A stretch of DNA of 64,000 nucleotides from Setophaga petechia (taxonomy: Eukaryota; Chordata; Aves; Passeriformes; Parulidae): positions 14,814,501 to 14,878,500 of the forward strand of contig JANCRA010000019.1 of the NCBI GenBank assembly GCA_024362935.1, written 5' to 3'. Below the pieces are notes generated by a model. It made no database searches. It was not told the origin of the DNA and was given only the letters and a program-made list of their open reading frames with translations. Of the stretch, positions 14,101-27,718 are shown one piece after another. The position numbers and the translations under genes were made by a program. Each line of letters starts with the position of its first letter. Position 1 is the first letter of the stretch.

Positions 14101-15217
14101 AACATTTGAGCCCATTTTGCTTCCTGCTTCTCCCTCCTAAACATATAATTCCATTAGACAGCCACCAGATGGCACATGCAAGTGCTCTCCAGGCACAGTT
14201 CTCCAAAGCCTAAAGCCCACACAAGAAAAAGAGAAGGTAGAACTTGCCATTTGATCTCTGTGTTGTTGGCTTTCTCATAACCTAGGGTATAATACAGGAG
14301 GGTTTTCATACTTCTAGCAATCTGGATTTAAATAAGTATTCCACCCATGAACAAGTGAGGGTAAAAATATTAATTAGTATGTCTTTCATATGTACATAAT
14401 TTTTCCACATTATCCAGAGGACAAAAAAATGCTAACTAATTCTTACACTTGTTCTTTCTCTGGGCTAACTTTGTTAATTGTCATCTCATGTCAATTAATT
14501 TTATGTTATTTAACATGTTAGGTGCCAAAGAGATATTAAATAACAGCAGCACTTCAATGTGAAAATACTTAAGCCTAAGTAACAAAAGCATAAGGTCCTC
14601 TAGCTAAAGTTATGAGATATAAAACTGTTTGAAGCTAGATTTTTTAGCATATGCAAATATCTTTTAGTGATAGCTAAAGTAGTGAGAATGCAGTAAGAAC
14701 CATTCTTGAAAAAGGCTCTTTTGGATTAATATATAATAAAAAATGTAGAAGAAATGTGCCAATGAAAGACGTCTTGGTAGAAATCTCTGCTAAAATTCTG
14801 ACTGTCTTCCATTGGTGCCGTGACCAGACAGAGTGTGAGTACATGACACAATTCATCATGTGGTCCAACACCTGAATCATCCCCAGTGGGGACTTGGACC
14901 TCCAAGTCACTTGGTTGGTGGTCCTGTGGAAACAGAAAAGCAAAGGATAGGGTTGGGGAGGGCTGGTGGGCTTCTGAGTCTCATCCTCCCCAGGGATCAG
15001 CAGATGAACAGAAGAATATGACTGTTGGGTCAACTGTATTATCACTGGGTGAAAAGCCCATTAGGTGATGTCTGAAAAAACTAGGTTTCTCTACTGAATA
15101 TCCTGGGAGACTCAGGACATCAAGAAGAAGGTGAATTTTATATAGGTTCTTTCTCATTTCTCATAGGTTCCCTTTCCCTTTCTGAAAGGCTACAAGGCTA
15201 CAGTCCCTTCATTGACA
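11116..15217. other. Intergenic between CR1 copy and GGGAA repeat
   Basis: No gene seen. The stretch at about 14440-14560 has several TTAATT/TAATTA-like sites and could be regulatory, but there is no direct evidence. Confidence 0.55.
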
Positions 15218-15332
15218 GGGAAGGGAAGGGAAGGGAAGGGAAGGGAAGGGAAGGGAAGGGAAGGGAAGGGAAGGGAAGGGAAGGGAAGGGAAGGGAAGGG
15301 AAGGGAAGGGAAGGGAAGGGAAGGGAAGGGAA
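15218..15332. repeat. Perfect (GGGAA)23 microsatellite
   Basis: Twenty-three uninterrupted copies of GGGAA (115 bp) lie about 16 kb upstream of the PI15 promoter. The flanks are AT-rich unique DNA. The G-triplets at 5-bp spacing could form G-quadruplexes, and the strand is wholly purine. Confidence 0.99.
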
Positions 15333-18300
15333 GACAAAGAGCCTCACCAGACTGACACCTTATGTGAATCTTCTTCTAAGCTCTTTTATAAAATAAACAC
15401 TGAAATTGAGTCAAATAACCGCCCCATGTGGACGTACTGACATGTTGATACATGATATCCTTTCTCATTCATCCCCCTGCAGTAAAACTACGTCTAGGCC
15501 TCTATGTTTTCAAGGTCAAAGAGATGTGTCTTGTTCTTCAGGCAAAATGTAGTGGGGCAAGTAAAAGACCCAAGTGATAAGGTTACCTATTCAGTTATTT
15601 CGTTAGTTCTCAGGGGTTTTCACTCCCCGTGTTTTTTCCTTCTGCAGGAAAATGTTGCATCCGGTGCAGATGAAAAATAGCAATGAAGTTTCAACTGTAA
15701 TAATATCTTTCTTTGAATTTAAAAATGGTGCCTTAGTCATAGGTCTGATTCTGTGTTTGCAGTCTGAATCATTTCTACTTGATTTATTGACAACAAAAAC
15801 ATTTTGCTGCATTTTATTTTCTCGGAAAGATATGAAAGATAGAATGGCATATTCAGTTCTATCTTTTCCTTTCCAAATTTGAGATTGTGAGGAACCTATT
15901 TTGTGTCATTATAGTAAGCAGCAGTTTTGGCATTATTTAAAGAAGATATAAGACTTTCCACTGCTTTCCTAAAATAGCAACAAAATTTACCTGAGATGCA
16001 GACTTTAACAGCAACTGTGTTATCCTGTAGAGCTTTAGATATGGAGCTAACATTATGTTAGGATGTGAAAATTTTGGCATGAAGTCATGATAGTAAATGA
16101 AAAACAAAAAAGATGGACCAGTTAAATGCGCTCAGATATTGGTAAGAGATGTTCCCCAGTTTCCCAGGGCAGAGTAGCTAACTTTAAATAAAGAACTTCA
16201 GATTTCTTTTGCCACTCAGTTTCTCCATGGGAATGGAGTTTGAATGTGTCAAATCTCCTTCCAGTTTTCACTTAGCAATGTTAGTGTAATACTGCCATTT
16301 TCAAACTATTTACTCTTCTTAATGCTGGTTTTTTTTACTTCTGAATACGACCATTGGTATTAGTTTGGGATAATTGGGGCTTTTTCCAGATTTTTAAAAC
16401 GCACGTGCTAAGTTCATTACAGAGTGTGTTTATCTTGTCAAGTAATTTTTAGCTTTTGAAGCTGCAAAGTTGTAACTAAGTACAAAAACAAAAGCAAAAA
16501 GATTTCTTTCTTACTAATGCTACCACAGGTGTGTGAGCAATAGCATTGTCCTTCAAAATGATCGATTTGCTGAAAAACTCAGGTTTCCTCCAGTTCAAAG
16601 AGAGATGAAAACATGAAAGAACAGAACAAATAATTTTGAGTATGAAACTTGGTGTGACACAAATTGCATTTATTTATTTTTTCAGCTGGCTAATACCCTT
16701 TTATTATTTTAAATTACCTAGTTAGAAACACTTTAGAATGAGATGGGGTATTTCCAGGTAATCTTAGTAAGAGGTTGGTGTTTCTTCTTAAGACAATTCA
16801 TGCATCACACTGCATTCATTTGTTCAACTGCTAATATAAATTATGATCTGTTGAAGTGATCTCTCTTGGCAAGATATAAAACTGGCAAGGATTTCTGGAC
16901 AGTTGAGTACATTTACTTTATGAACAAGTACACTCTTCTGTGTACCAGCACTCACTGCATTACATTTAACAGTCCTGTGAACATAATATGACTTTCTGAG
17001 AGTTTTAAATAACAAATCTTTTGCTAAGAGGATATAAGACTTACACTGATTGGTGGGGCTTCTGTTTTGTAATGGTTGATAAGTTTATTTAAAAATTCTG
17101 AGGGAGAAATCCAGCTAATTCGACCATGAAGAAGGGAATGAATGTCCTCCATCTCCTTTACCCTGTACCATATCTAAACCTAATGTAATCAACCGGAATG
17201 AAATTATGGCCACATTTAAAGAACAGACATGGTTAGACTTCTGTGGATCCCAGTTGCATCATTAACATATGGTCTTTGTAAGGGAAAAATTCTGCTAGCA
17301 CTGGTTATTAACTCACTGTTAAGTTAATAACTACTTTCAGGTTAATATATTGTGAATATGTGGGTGACAACAATAGTATTTTTGGTGGAAAATCTTTTAA
17401 AATTCCTAATTTACTCTGGCTGATAAATAGCCTTACAAGCTTGAGGTGGATGCAAGATCACATCCTGACTGATGAAGACTGAGGCCTGTGTTAGGAAGAG
17501 ACTATCTATCTGTGGGTTGGTGTACTTTGTTTTTATACTGTCTTTTTAATCTTTGTGTTGATTGAAGACTATTCTGAGAAAACTGGACCTTTCTCATGTC
17601 TTGGAAAGTAAAATGTTACCACATATAAGCAAAAAATTTATACCTTTTTCTGCACCTGTATTGCAGCATTTTTATTTTTACAGCTCTAAAGAAACATGCA
17701 GAAAATCTAGGGATGCTTTTCTGAATCTGTACATAACTTTAAATGATGTTTTGGAATGGAAAGTCTTGTAACAAAAATACTCGTAAAATCTGACCTTGTA
17801 TATCATTATATTTATGACACCACCATTCACTGATGGCACAGTACAGTGATTATAAACACAACAGTCAGAGTTTAATCATTCCCATCAGCAGTGATTTCAC
17901 TCATCCTCAGATGTCCTTAAATGTACTATCTTCAAGCTGACACAGCACAATCTACCAGTATTGTGCCTATTTGAGAAATGAGACCCTTGACTCTAAATTG
18001 GCCTGCTCAGCTGCTTGCAACCCTAAATTTAAAATAACTAAAAGAAGCTACATGGTCACCATATAACTCCCAGTATAATGCTTTTCTCTGCTAGAGAAAG
18101 TACACAGGCACAAAACCCAGTTCAAAGTAAGATTAAAGGGAACATGAAATGGTTGTTTAATCAGTTGCATTTGTGCTTGCAAATCAGTATCACTGACCCA
18201 GCATCACTTTGGAGGATCAGATTTTCCTATAAGATTTGAAACTGAGCACTTGACTAACCATATCAGTGAACACCACATAGGACTCTGCAGGGGAGTGGAG

Positions 18301-21300
18301 TTATTTTCTTGAATGTTTAAGCTGCATCCTAACTTGGATGGTTGTACTCAGCCTTCTTACATTTCTGCTGATAATTGACAGGAAATGCTCTAGGTTTTAA
18401 TCTAGTGGTTTAGGATTATTCTGTTTTGGCTTGGTTTGATCCGGGGTTTTTTGTGGTGCTGCTTTATTTTTTTCCCTGCTGTGGTCTGCTAGAAGTAGTT
18501 TGTACTGCTGGTACAGCTGGATTTGACACACATTGATGAAAAATCAGTTCAAGATAATGGTTTTGGATTGTCAGGTTTATCTTTGAGTTAGTAGATGTGA
18601 AAAATGGATGCTCATCTTCCTATTTGTATTTGGAGTTTGCACCTGCAAGCAACTGTTGGGCAATAGTTGACTTACTGGCAGATCTGGTTGCTGTAATTTA
18701 CTTCGATTTAGGAATTTTAGTTTCCCTGATTTTTAGTGTGGCTCAGGTGATGTGAACATCTGTGGTGTTCAGTTAACTGAAACTGCAAACAAACAAAATT
18801 GCAGGTGAAATAATTTGCCTGAAGAGCTAAAATATTTGGAATACTCTCTTTGAGATGACTCAGTCTTTGAGAAGACTGAACAAGATCTCAGTGTGGAGAG
18901 ATACTATTTTTGAATATGGCTCATAAAACACTAGATAATCTTCCTAGTTTAGGGTCATTATACAGTATAAAATAGTTATTAGGAAATTAATGAAAAGAAT
19001 ACACACAGCAACAATGCAAGAAGAGACTCCAGAATAAACCCCAGTGTAATCAGTGGACCTTAACTGATTTCATATGAGCTGCTTCTATCTCCACTTAGTA
19101 ATTTATGTGAGTGCTCACAATAATTTTGTGAAATCACTCTGATTTGCACTATATCAAAATGTTTGATAAAACAATGACTTTGTTTTACTAAATTAAAAGG
19201 ATTTTAACATCGGAATTGATTCTATTTTATGAACTTGGACTTTGAAGAAGAAAGGAATGTAGTTTTCTTACCAAAAGATCAGAATTGTTGTATACAGCTG
19301 GAAAAAAACATTAATAACGGCATCAAAGAATAATATTGTGCTCTGCCTTTTGTTAACACAGAATGTGGAATTCCAATTTGCATTTGCATCACTTGGCAAA
19401 CCTGCTGTATAAACAAACTCAACACCACCATTCCTCTTTTTTAAGATATTTTGTCTAGTTTTATTACCAGAGATCTTTGTCAGAGATCTTTGCTTGAGGT
19501 CAAAGAGGTCATTGTATTGCCTGTATTCATAAAAGGGTAAATAATTAACAGGACATAGAAGATTGACATGAGTTGAAGGTGTCTCCTTTAGTCTTTTCCA
19601 GTTCTTTCCAAATTGAATGCAGATGTATTTAGGGGAAAACTTCTGATGACAGCAATGATTTGAAAATGAAGACATAAAAGAGTAGCCCTTCCAATGGCAA
19701 TAATTTTAATCCAGGTGATATAAATAATTGAAATCAATTTCTCTTAAACCCTTTTAGTCTCAAGGAATAAGTGCCACAAAATGAGTTGAAACAAATTAGC
19801 AATAAAATATTTTTGCCCAAGTCCAAGGTTTTAGCTAAGGATCAAACTTAATAAAACCATTGCCACCATTCTGTTCAGCACTAAGAAATGCCTTTTACCC
19901 ATCCTCTTTGCCTCCTAAGATATGGTTTCCCCAGAATTCTTCCAGTCAGTAGTACACTGAAAAATAAAAAGTGCCATTTATCCTTCTTGCCTGATGAATG
20001 TTCGTATTGAGTCATTGCAAAATTTGTAAAAGCCAGTGACTCCCTCACACTTTGCCTAAAATGAAGATCGTTCATTGAAGGTTTTTAAGCATATCACAGG
20101 ATTGAGCAACATTTCTTTTATCAATTAAAAAAAACCAACATAGAAACTGATATGAAACTTCTTTAATATGGAAGAACTCTTCAAGTGCAGCACCATGTGT
20201 TGTTTGCTCTCTATATGGTGTACTTGCCACCTTTGTCTTGAAACTAAGGCTTATATTGTTTAAGAAAACATTTTGTGAATCACATTTGATACAGGGGCTG
20301 CATTTTTCAGTTTATATAGAAAATTCAAAAGAAATGAAAAAAGTTGATCTACCCAGATTCCAAAGAATGATGTATCTGCACCTAAACTGCCAATGCTCAA
20401 AAACAAACTTATGTGAGGCTGAAATTCCAGAGGTAATCAGTATTAAAAAAAAATCATCTGATGCTAGTGGCTTTCTCTTTGTCTCCAAGTCATTAGGGTT
20501 AGACTTACCTGAAATTCTTATAACAGCACTTCCTAAGAGAAGACAATATTTAACCATAAGCAGCAAAAGAAAAATAGGAGTCTCATTTCTCGCAGTGTAG
20601 CTCTGACACCACGCTGAATATTGTTATATTTTTCACATCACAGTGGCTGTTGAACCATGGGAAGCAGATGAAAAGAAGGGGGGAGTACATGTAGCACAAG
20701 CTGCAGACAGCTGTCCTTCACACATGTACACAGGGGGGTTCCTCATGTGAAACGCCTGTGATTGCTTATCTTATCCTTATGTGACAATGACTAAAGCATG
20801 GACAACACCACTTCAGAACTGGACAAAAAATTGAAAACATTTTTGATTTCTAATCTCTGCTTGGAATGAGGGGGCGTGAAGAAAAAATACCCAATTTACA
20901 TTAATCTGCTCTTTATCACAGGGTACAGAGTATTCTGTAAAAGGTAAATGTTCACACTTCTCACCATCTTTGTTTCAAGCACACCAGGTTAAATTAGAGT
21001 CACAGGAGTCAAACAAACATGCAGAGCTGCTTTTTCCTCTATAAAAAGTCCCTTAGATAGCAACTTCACATAATATAATTATATATGGATAAGTGCACTC
21101 TATGTTCTCACAGACAGCTAGTAAATGGGAGTGATGTTTTAAATGTAGAGTATTTCAAATCAATGCTTTTAAATGTCATTTGACTACTTTGCCTATGGCC
21201 AAAACATGACTATAACACATGGTGAGCAAATAATTTTACCATCTGAAGCATAGCCCTGACAGCAGAGCATAGCAGGCTCTTCAAAGGTTTTGGGAACCAA

Positions 21301-22647
21301 AACATGAAATCATGTCAGAAATCAGAGTAACTTGACCTAATTACAAAGAGAGTTAATGAGTTCTTCCTAAAATGGGAAAAAGTCTTCTGTAGATAGAGGG
21401 ATCTTTCCCTTGGGTTCTAGTGTCATGGGGTTGAGATGAAGTTCAAAGTCAGACAAAGTCAGTATCTTTGACCTTCTCTTTGCAAAACAAACACTAATGG
21501 TGGGTGTCAGTAACAGTTCAATAGCAAATAATGTTTTTCTTAAAGGACAGGGTAGAGTCAGGGACTTTGCTCTCCCATTTTGAGGATAAGCTTGTTCCAC
21601 TGCTGGAAGATTGCAATGTAAGTCAGCTCAGAAACTGAATAATATCAATGAATCAGCATGGCAAGAGTAGGTCCATGGACATGGAAAATGAGGAAGGAAG
21701 GATTTGGATCTTCTCAGTCTTGAAGTTACTGAATACAAAACTCAAGTTTTTGCCTTACATCTGTATATCATGAAAGAGGAAAATCTTTTGAGAAGTTATC
21801 CTTCCATACTGATTCCCTACCTACTTTTTCTTTATCATTTGCTTAAACAAGTATTTCTTCATTGTGAATTTTTCTGAGTTTGGTACAAAGGTTTGACATT
21901 GACATTTTTGTAGAATTTCTTCTATGCCATCTGCCATTTTTGCTTTTCACTTGCTACCATTAATTAGTTTTACTTGCCTTTAATCACACTTGATTTTACT
22001 ATAGAATTTTCATGTAGATCTTCTGAAACCATTTTAACTCTTGCCTTTCTAAGATTTTGATTTACCTTTACATTCAGTAAGTAGGAATCATTTTTCTCAC
22101 TAAATTTTAACTGCATTCTGGGATTTTGGGATATTTTTAAGCTTTTTTTTTTTTCCCCTGCAGTTCATCTGTAGCCATGACCTATGCCTGTGCATCTCAC
22201 TTATAATATAAAAAGGCTTCATCAAATGGTTGTTCCAACCTCAGGAGGCAACTATCTCTGCAATACTTCTCAACAAATGCAGACCAAATAGCATTGGCTG
22301 CTGCTGCATTCAGTTCTGTCTGGTAGAGCAAATGCTGTCCTCATATTTAGAGTAGTTCTAATCTTATTTCTTTACAGCAGTCTACATCTTTCTATAACAA
22401 AATGCCTGTTCAACAGCAGGACACAGTTCAGGGCTGCACTTGCTTTCATACTACATGGAGTCTTTGTTTCTTGAAAACAAGAGCTCTTTCCTGCTTCATT
22501 TTTCTTTTGTCTTATGGTCTCTTTGAAACTGTTACCTTTTTGACTTCATGCTGCATATTCCTGTGAGGTTATTCTTTACAAGTTCACTACTGTAGTGGTA
22601 TTGTCTTGCTTTTGTTTCAAGAAATTGATTTGGCTTCGCGCTGCTAC
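15333..22647. other. Intergenic, nothing recognised
   Basis: AT-rich. The open frames here (for example 19268-19675 on the minus strand and 20238-20600 on the plus strand) show no domain, signal peptide or family resemblance I can identify. Confidence 0.55.
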
Positions 22648-23330
22648 CATAGAATCACTGAGGCTGGAAGCCTCAAAACATGGTCAGCTCTAAGCTCAGA
22701 CCAGGCTGCTTGGGGATTTGGCCAGCTGGGTCTTATAAACTTCCAATAACATATGTCATCCAAACTCCCTGGGCAACCTGTTTTGTTGCTGTTCCGCCCA
22801 CATAAAGGAAAAGTTTATTATGGCTGAACTTCTTGTTTCAATTTATATCCATTTTCTTTTGTTCTTCTGCTGAGCACTTCTGAAGATACTGGCTCCATCT
22901 TCTCAGTTAGATCCACAAAGCTTCTGCCAGACTGGTCTCAGGTTTTCCTCAAACCCATGTCTGCTCCAGGCTGAATAAGGCCTATTCTTATCCTCTTCTC
23001 AGTACAAATGCTCCAGCCCGTGATCATCTCGATGGCCCTCTACTGAAGTCACTCCATCTTACTGGTGTCTTTCTTTAATTGGGTAGGGTGTGTCTGAGAA
23101 AGCTGGATGCACTACAGTGTTCTAGATGTAGCCTAAAAACTGTCAAGTACAAGTGAATAATTACTTCTGCTGATGTATCCCAGGAAGCTGTCAGCCTTTG
23201 ATGTGAAGACATGCTGCTAGCTTATATTCATTTGGTCTACCAAATGAGAAGCTGCACAGCTTCTCCTTGCCAGTATCCTAGTAGGCCCAGCTTGTACCAA
23301 AGATTTCTTCCCAGTTGAAGGATTTGGCAT
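22648..23330 (-). mobile_element. CR1 LINE fragment, long 3' portion
   Basis: It opens with CCATAGAATCACTGAGGCTGG and later includes segments typical of the CR1 3' part (GATGGCCCTCTACTGAAGTC, and a GCTGTCAGCCTTTGATGTGA region). Multiple indels make it old. It may extend to about 23.6 kb, but I cannot support that part. Confidence 0.78.
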
Positions 23331-23947
23331 CTCTCATTGCTGAAATCCCACTGGCACATTTCTCCACATTTTTTTCCATCCTTCTTCAGCCTTTTCACTT
23401 CCAATCAAACACCATAGGGCTTCCTCACCTTCTGTGCAGTTGGGGTTTCAGCATCTCTGCTGAGTCCTTGTCATCTTCCCAGACACTGTATTTCTTATCT
23501 TTGGTCAGCATCTCCTCAACGTGGCTCCTTGACAAATGCACAGCTGCTGCATGTGAGGACACGGTCTCCCACAAGGTCATCCTTTAGGGTCCCTCCAGAG
23601 CCCTGACAGGGACAAGGCCTCCTCTTGCCCAGATGCAGCTGCTTGACATTCTCAAATCAGAAGGTAGCCAAGATAAAAGACGTATACATGTTTTAGTGCA
23701 AACAGCTGAATAAGTATTTAGCAGCTGATAGGCTTGGTAGAAGAAAAATTGTGGAATAGCTACCCTTTCCAGCAACAGTTGCTCTAAAGTTTGTAGAAGA
23801 CTGTCTACAACTCCTCAAAGATGTTAGAAGAATGTCTCAGAAGGTGCAGAAGAAGAGCCTGGAAACTACTCTGCAAACTATGTTGTCTCTCAGCTTCAGT
23901 TTTGCATATTCTAATAGTTCTTGTTTATGTAAAAGTCACATTCTCCT

Positions 23948-23989
23948 AGAATCTCTGATTCTTACTGCAGAATCTCTGATTCTTACTGC
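23948..23989. repeat. Perfect 21-bp tandem duplication
   Basis: The 21-bp unit starting AGAATCTCTGATTCTTACTG occurs twice head to tail with no mismatch. Confidence 0.97.
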
Positions 23990-24949
23990 AATTCAGTCTT
24001 GAATTACGGATTCCATAAAACCTCAAAAATTACATATTTAATTTGAGCTTCTCAAATCTGTTGTAAATGCTTGAAATGTTTCATCCTCTCTTTAAGTTTT
24101 CCTAAGAAACTGATATATTTTAAAACACTCTTTCTCTCTAGGAGTTCTGTTTTCCTAAAATATCTGTAGTACTGGATGATAACTGCTTTATGCCATTTCA
24201 CTTTTCTGGAATAATAAATGCTTCTCATACCTCTGGCCTAAGAGTACATAGATAAAAATGAAAATATCTTCTGCTTATATTTTTTTAAAAAGGGATTTAT
24301 TCATCCTTATGAAGATATAAAACTCATGCTCAATTTTTCTGCTGTATTTCTGAGGATTTTTTACTGCATTTAGTTATTTAGCTTATTAGCTACTAGGCAT
24401 TTAATAACTTTCCACTTCAAATTTCATGTTTTAAGAAACTGTTCCTCCATTTCTTTAGACAGTGGTCTGTGGGACACTTGTGTCAGATTGTGTGACAACA
24501 TAATACCATAAAAATGTTGTGAAGGTGATAAATAGATATTTAAACAGACCTCTCACAAAAAAAAAAAAAAATTAAATTGCAATATTCGGGCAGTACTTTA
24601 TTCTACTCCAGGCCTAAAAAGGTTATCTGGTTAGTGCAAACAGATGAGATAGAAAAAGACACAAAAGGGCATTTAAAGATGCAGAATTAGACTCTTGCCT
24701 GAAGCTGTAAGCAATAAACTACACAGCCCAGAGTCACAAAGAAGGCCGGTATCTGATCCAGAAATTGATGTCGGATTTTCTGCTTTGAATAAAATGAACT
24801 GGTCACTAAACTCTGTATTCTTTGAATATTTAGAAACTTTTTCAGTTTTAAATTTAGTTTCTTTAAGCAAAGTTCATTTGGGCACATTCAGGTCAAACAT
24901 AATTTAGAAGGTTGTTTTGCTCACAGGATTTGAGTATGAAGGAAGAAGG

Positions 24950-26358
24950 TGAACATCCTTCTAGATTCCTGGAGTGTATGTAACACATGTTCCTGACACA
25001 GCTGTTGAAGGAATCAAGCAGGGAAGGGTCCCCACTGGACCTGTTGTTTTTGAACAGAGAAGGATTGGTGGGTGACGTTGTGGTCAATAGCAGTAAAAGA
25101 CATGAGAGTTTTCAGCTATTTCTTGGGCACAGCAGTTATGAAATGAGAGTTTTCAGCTGTCAGAGAAATAAAGAGGGGCATCAGCAGCCCTGCCACCTAG
25201 GACTTCCACAGGGCTGACTTTGGCCTGTTTAGGATACATGTTGACAAAGTCCCTTGTGAGGCAGTCCTGAAGGGCTAAGGAGTCCAGGAAAACTGGACAT
25301 TCTTCAAGAAGGAAATACTAAAACACAGAAACAGGCCATCTTCATGTGAGGAGTGATGAGATAGTGGGGAAGACGACCAGCCTGACTGGAGAGAGAGCTT
25401 TGGCTGGAGCTCAGAAAAATAAGGAGAGGTTGTGACCTTTGAAAGAAGGACTGGCAACTCAGGAGGACTACAAGGATATTGTGAGGTTAAGCAGACAGAA
25501 AATTAAAAGGGCCAAAGCTCAGCTAGAACTTAATCTGGCTAGTATCATACCAGACAATAAAAATGCTTCTAAAAATACAAAGCAACAAAAGGAGGGCCAA
25601 GGAAAATCCCCTTGTAATGCCTTCTTTGCCTCATTCTAGAATAGCATTGCAGTTGTTTTCTGGGTACTGAGTCCACTGAGCTTGGAGACAGAGATGAGGA
25701 GCAGAATGAAGCCCCCATAAACCATGGGAAAATGGTCAGTGAACTGCTACACCACATAAACAGACACAAGTCTATGGGGCTAGGTGGGATCCACCCAAAG
25801 GTGCTGAGGGTGTTGGGGCAAGTGTTCTCTGAGCCACTTTCCATCATTTACCAGCAGTCCTCACTAACTGGGGAGGTCCCAGCTGACTGGAAGTTGAAAA
25901 ATGGAACAGGATGCTGTTGTTGTCTATTTAGAAATCAGTAAAGGTTTTGATACCATTTCTCACACCTTTCTTCTGGAAAAATTGGTGGCTTGTGGCTTGG
26001 ATGGGTAAAAAAACTGGCTGGATGGCAGGCCTAGAGAGTACTGGTGAATGATGTTATATCCAGTTGGTGTCTGGTCACAACTGGTGTTCCCATGGTTCAG
26101 TTATGGGGCCAGTTCTGTCTAATATCTTTATTGATGACTGTCTAATATCTTATCCAATTTAGGTTGCATATTAAGACAATTTTTTTCACTGAAAGGTTTG
26201 TTAAGCTTTGGAATAGGCTGCTGGAGATATTTAAAAGACATGTAGATGTGGCACTTACAGACCTGGCTTAGAGGTGGACTTGCCAGTGCTGGTTTAACAG
26301 TTGGATTTCATGATCTCAGAGGTCTTTTCCAATCTAAATGATTCTATGATCCTATGCT
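24950..26358 (+). mobile_element. CR1 LINE, degenerate ORF2 pieces plus 3' end
   Basis: Fragments of ORF2 are readable. Near 24987 is an endonuclease-region piece (LTQLLKESSREGSPLDLLF). At 25741-25900 is a reverse transcriptase N-terminal piece (HKSMGLGGIHPKVLR, LTGEVPADWKL). At about 25936-26010, in another frame, is an RT core piece (SKAFDTISHTFLLEKL). It ends in the CR1 tail AATGATTCTATGATCCTATG at 26337-26356. Frameshifts, stops and a large deletion between RT and tail make it dead. Confidence 0.92.
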
Positions 26359-27305
26359 CCTAAAATGAATACTCTAAAGGTCAGGAGAAATACTGCAGAA
26401 TATATACACCCATTTCTCCAGAATGAGTGCCAAGTTGCTACGTATCTTTGCTTTATATAGAAAAAGAAATATTAAAAGTGTTGAAAGTGACCTAATGCTA
26501 GAGTAAGAACCTGATTGGCAGATGAGAAATGTTGAACACCCACTAAAATATTATTCTTTTTCATTTCAGTACTCTGCAAAGTTCTAAAAAGGATGCGTCA
26601 ATCCAGCAGAAATGAAACGTGAACTTCTGCACTTGGAGTGAGAAATGTTGCTTTTTTTAGTATTGACATAAACTGGATTTTTCAACTCCATTTTCAATTA
26701 TAGAGATGCTTAAAACACCATATAAAGATACTACATCATCAAAGAGCTGTGAGAGAAGAAAAAAAATCTTATGTTGATTATGATGATAAGCACAAGATAA
26801 GCACTGAAGACACTACTCTGATGCTTAAGGAGATTTTGTTTTATAATTTATCTATCCAAAAAAATTAAGTACTGATGTATTCATCTGTTTTCTTTATGCT
26901 GGTTATGATAAGATTCCTAAGCAATGTCCAGAGCACTGAAATGTGACACAATAACCAAACGAGCTCTGGAAAATATATGCCTGAAATGATAAATACACTT
27001 AGCCTACTAAATTCTTAACCCTTCTGCTTCCCTTCTCTGTGACCAGTGGTTTCTGCTGATTTGTCAGTGAGAAGAATACTGATTTTATCAGTGCCTCAAA
27101 GTGTGCTTATTACCTCATTTCTAAGAAATGTTATATTATGACTGGCAACAGCTCTTTAGCATCCACTCTATTCGGCAGGAATTTCTTGGCAGAGCAGAGC
27201 TCTTGATAGATGTAATTAGCATTTCCTTCCATTATAAAAAATTGTTCCTCATTTTCTACTAATTCTTTTCTAGGCTATTGATATATTTCCAAAAACAACA
27301 GACAA

Positions 27306-27718
27306 ACCTGAGCAAACTGGGAGTATCTTTCTTACGAGGATAGGCTGTGGAAGCTGAGCCTATTTAGTCCAGAAGGAAGACTGAGAGGGGACCCCATTAA
27401 TGCATATAAATATCACAAAGATGGATGTCCAGAGGATGGTGTCAGACCCTTTTCAGTGGTGGCCGGTGATAGGACAAGGAGTAACTGCTATAAACTAAAA
27501 TACAAGAAGTTCCACCTCAGCATGAGGTAGAATTTCATTACTTGAGGGTGTCAGAGCACTGGAACAGGCTGCCCAGTAGGGGTGGAGTCTCACTCTCTGG
27601 AGACATTCAAAGCCCATCTGGACTGTTCCTGTGTCACCTGCTCCAGGTGACCCTGCCTTGTCAGGGGGGTTGGACTAGATCATCTCCAGAGGTCCCTTCC
27701 AACCATAACAATTCTGTG
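27306..27718 (+). mobile_element. CR1 LINE 3' end
   Basis: This is a well-preserved CR1 3' segment, including ACTGGAACAGGCTGCCCAGT at 27558 and CAGAGGTCCCTTCCAACCAT near the end. It is 5'-truncated. It lies 0.95 kb after the previous CR1 in the same orientation but is a separate copy, since each has its own tail. Confidence 0.9.

Noticed and set aside
19268..19675. 135-codon minus-strand frame
   Set aside because: No recognisable domain or upstream gene signals.
20238..20600. 120-codon plus-strand frame with an overlapping minus-strand frame
   Set aside because: No family resemblance, and frames of similar length on both strands over the same DNA point to chance.
25439..25941. Separate host genes in the 25.4-25.9 kb frames
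   Set aside because: The peptide pieces match the CR1 ORF2 reverse transcriptase pattern, so they belong to the dead LINE.
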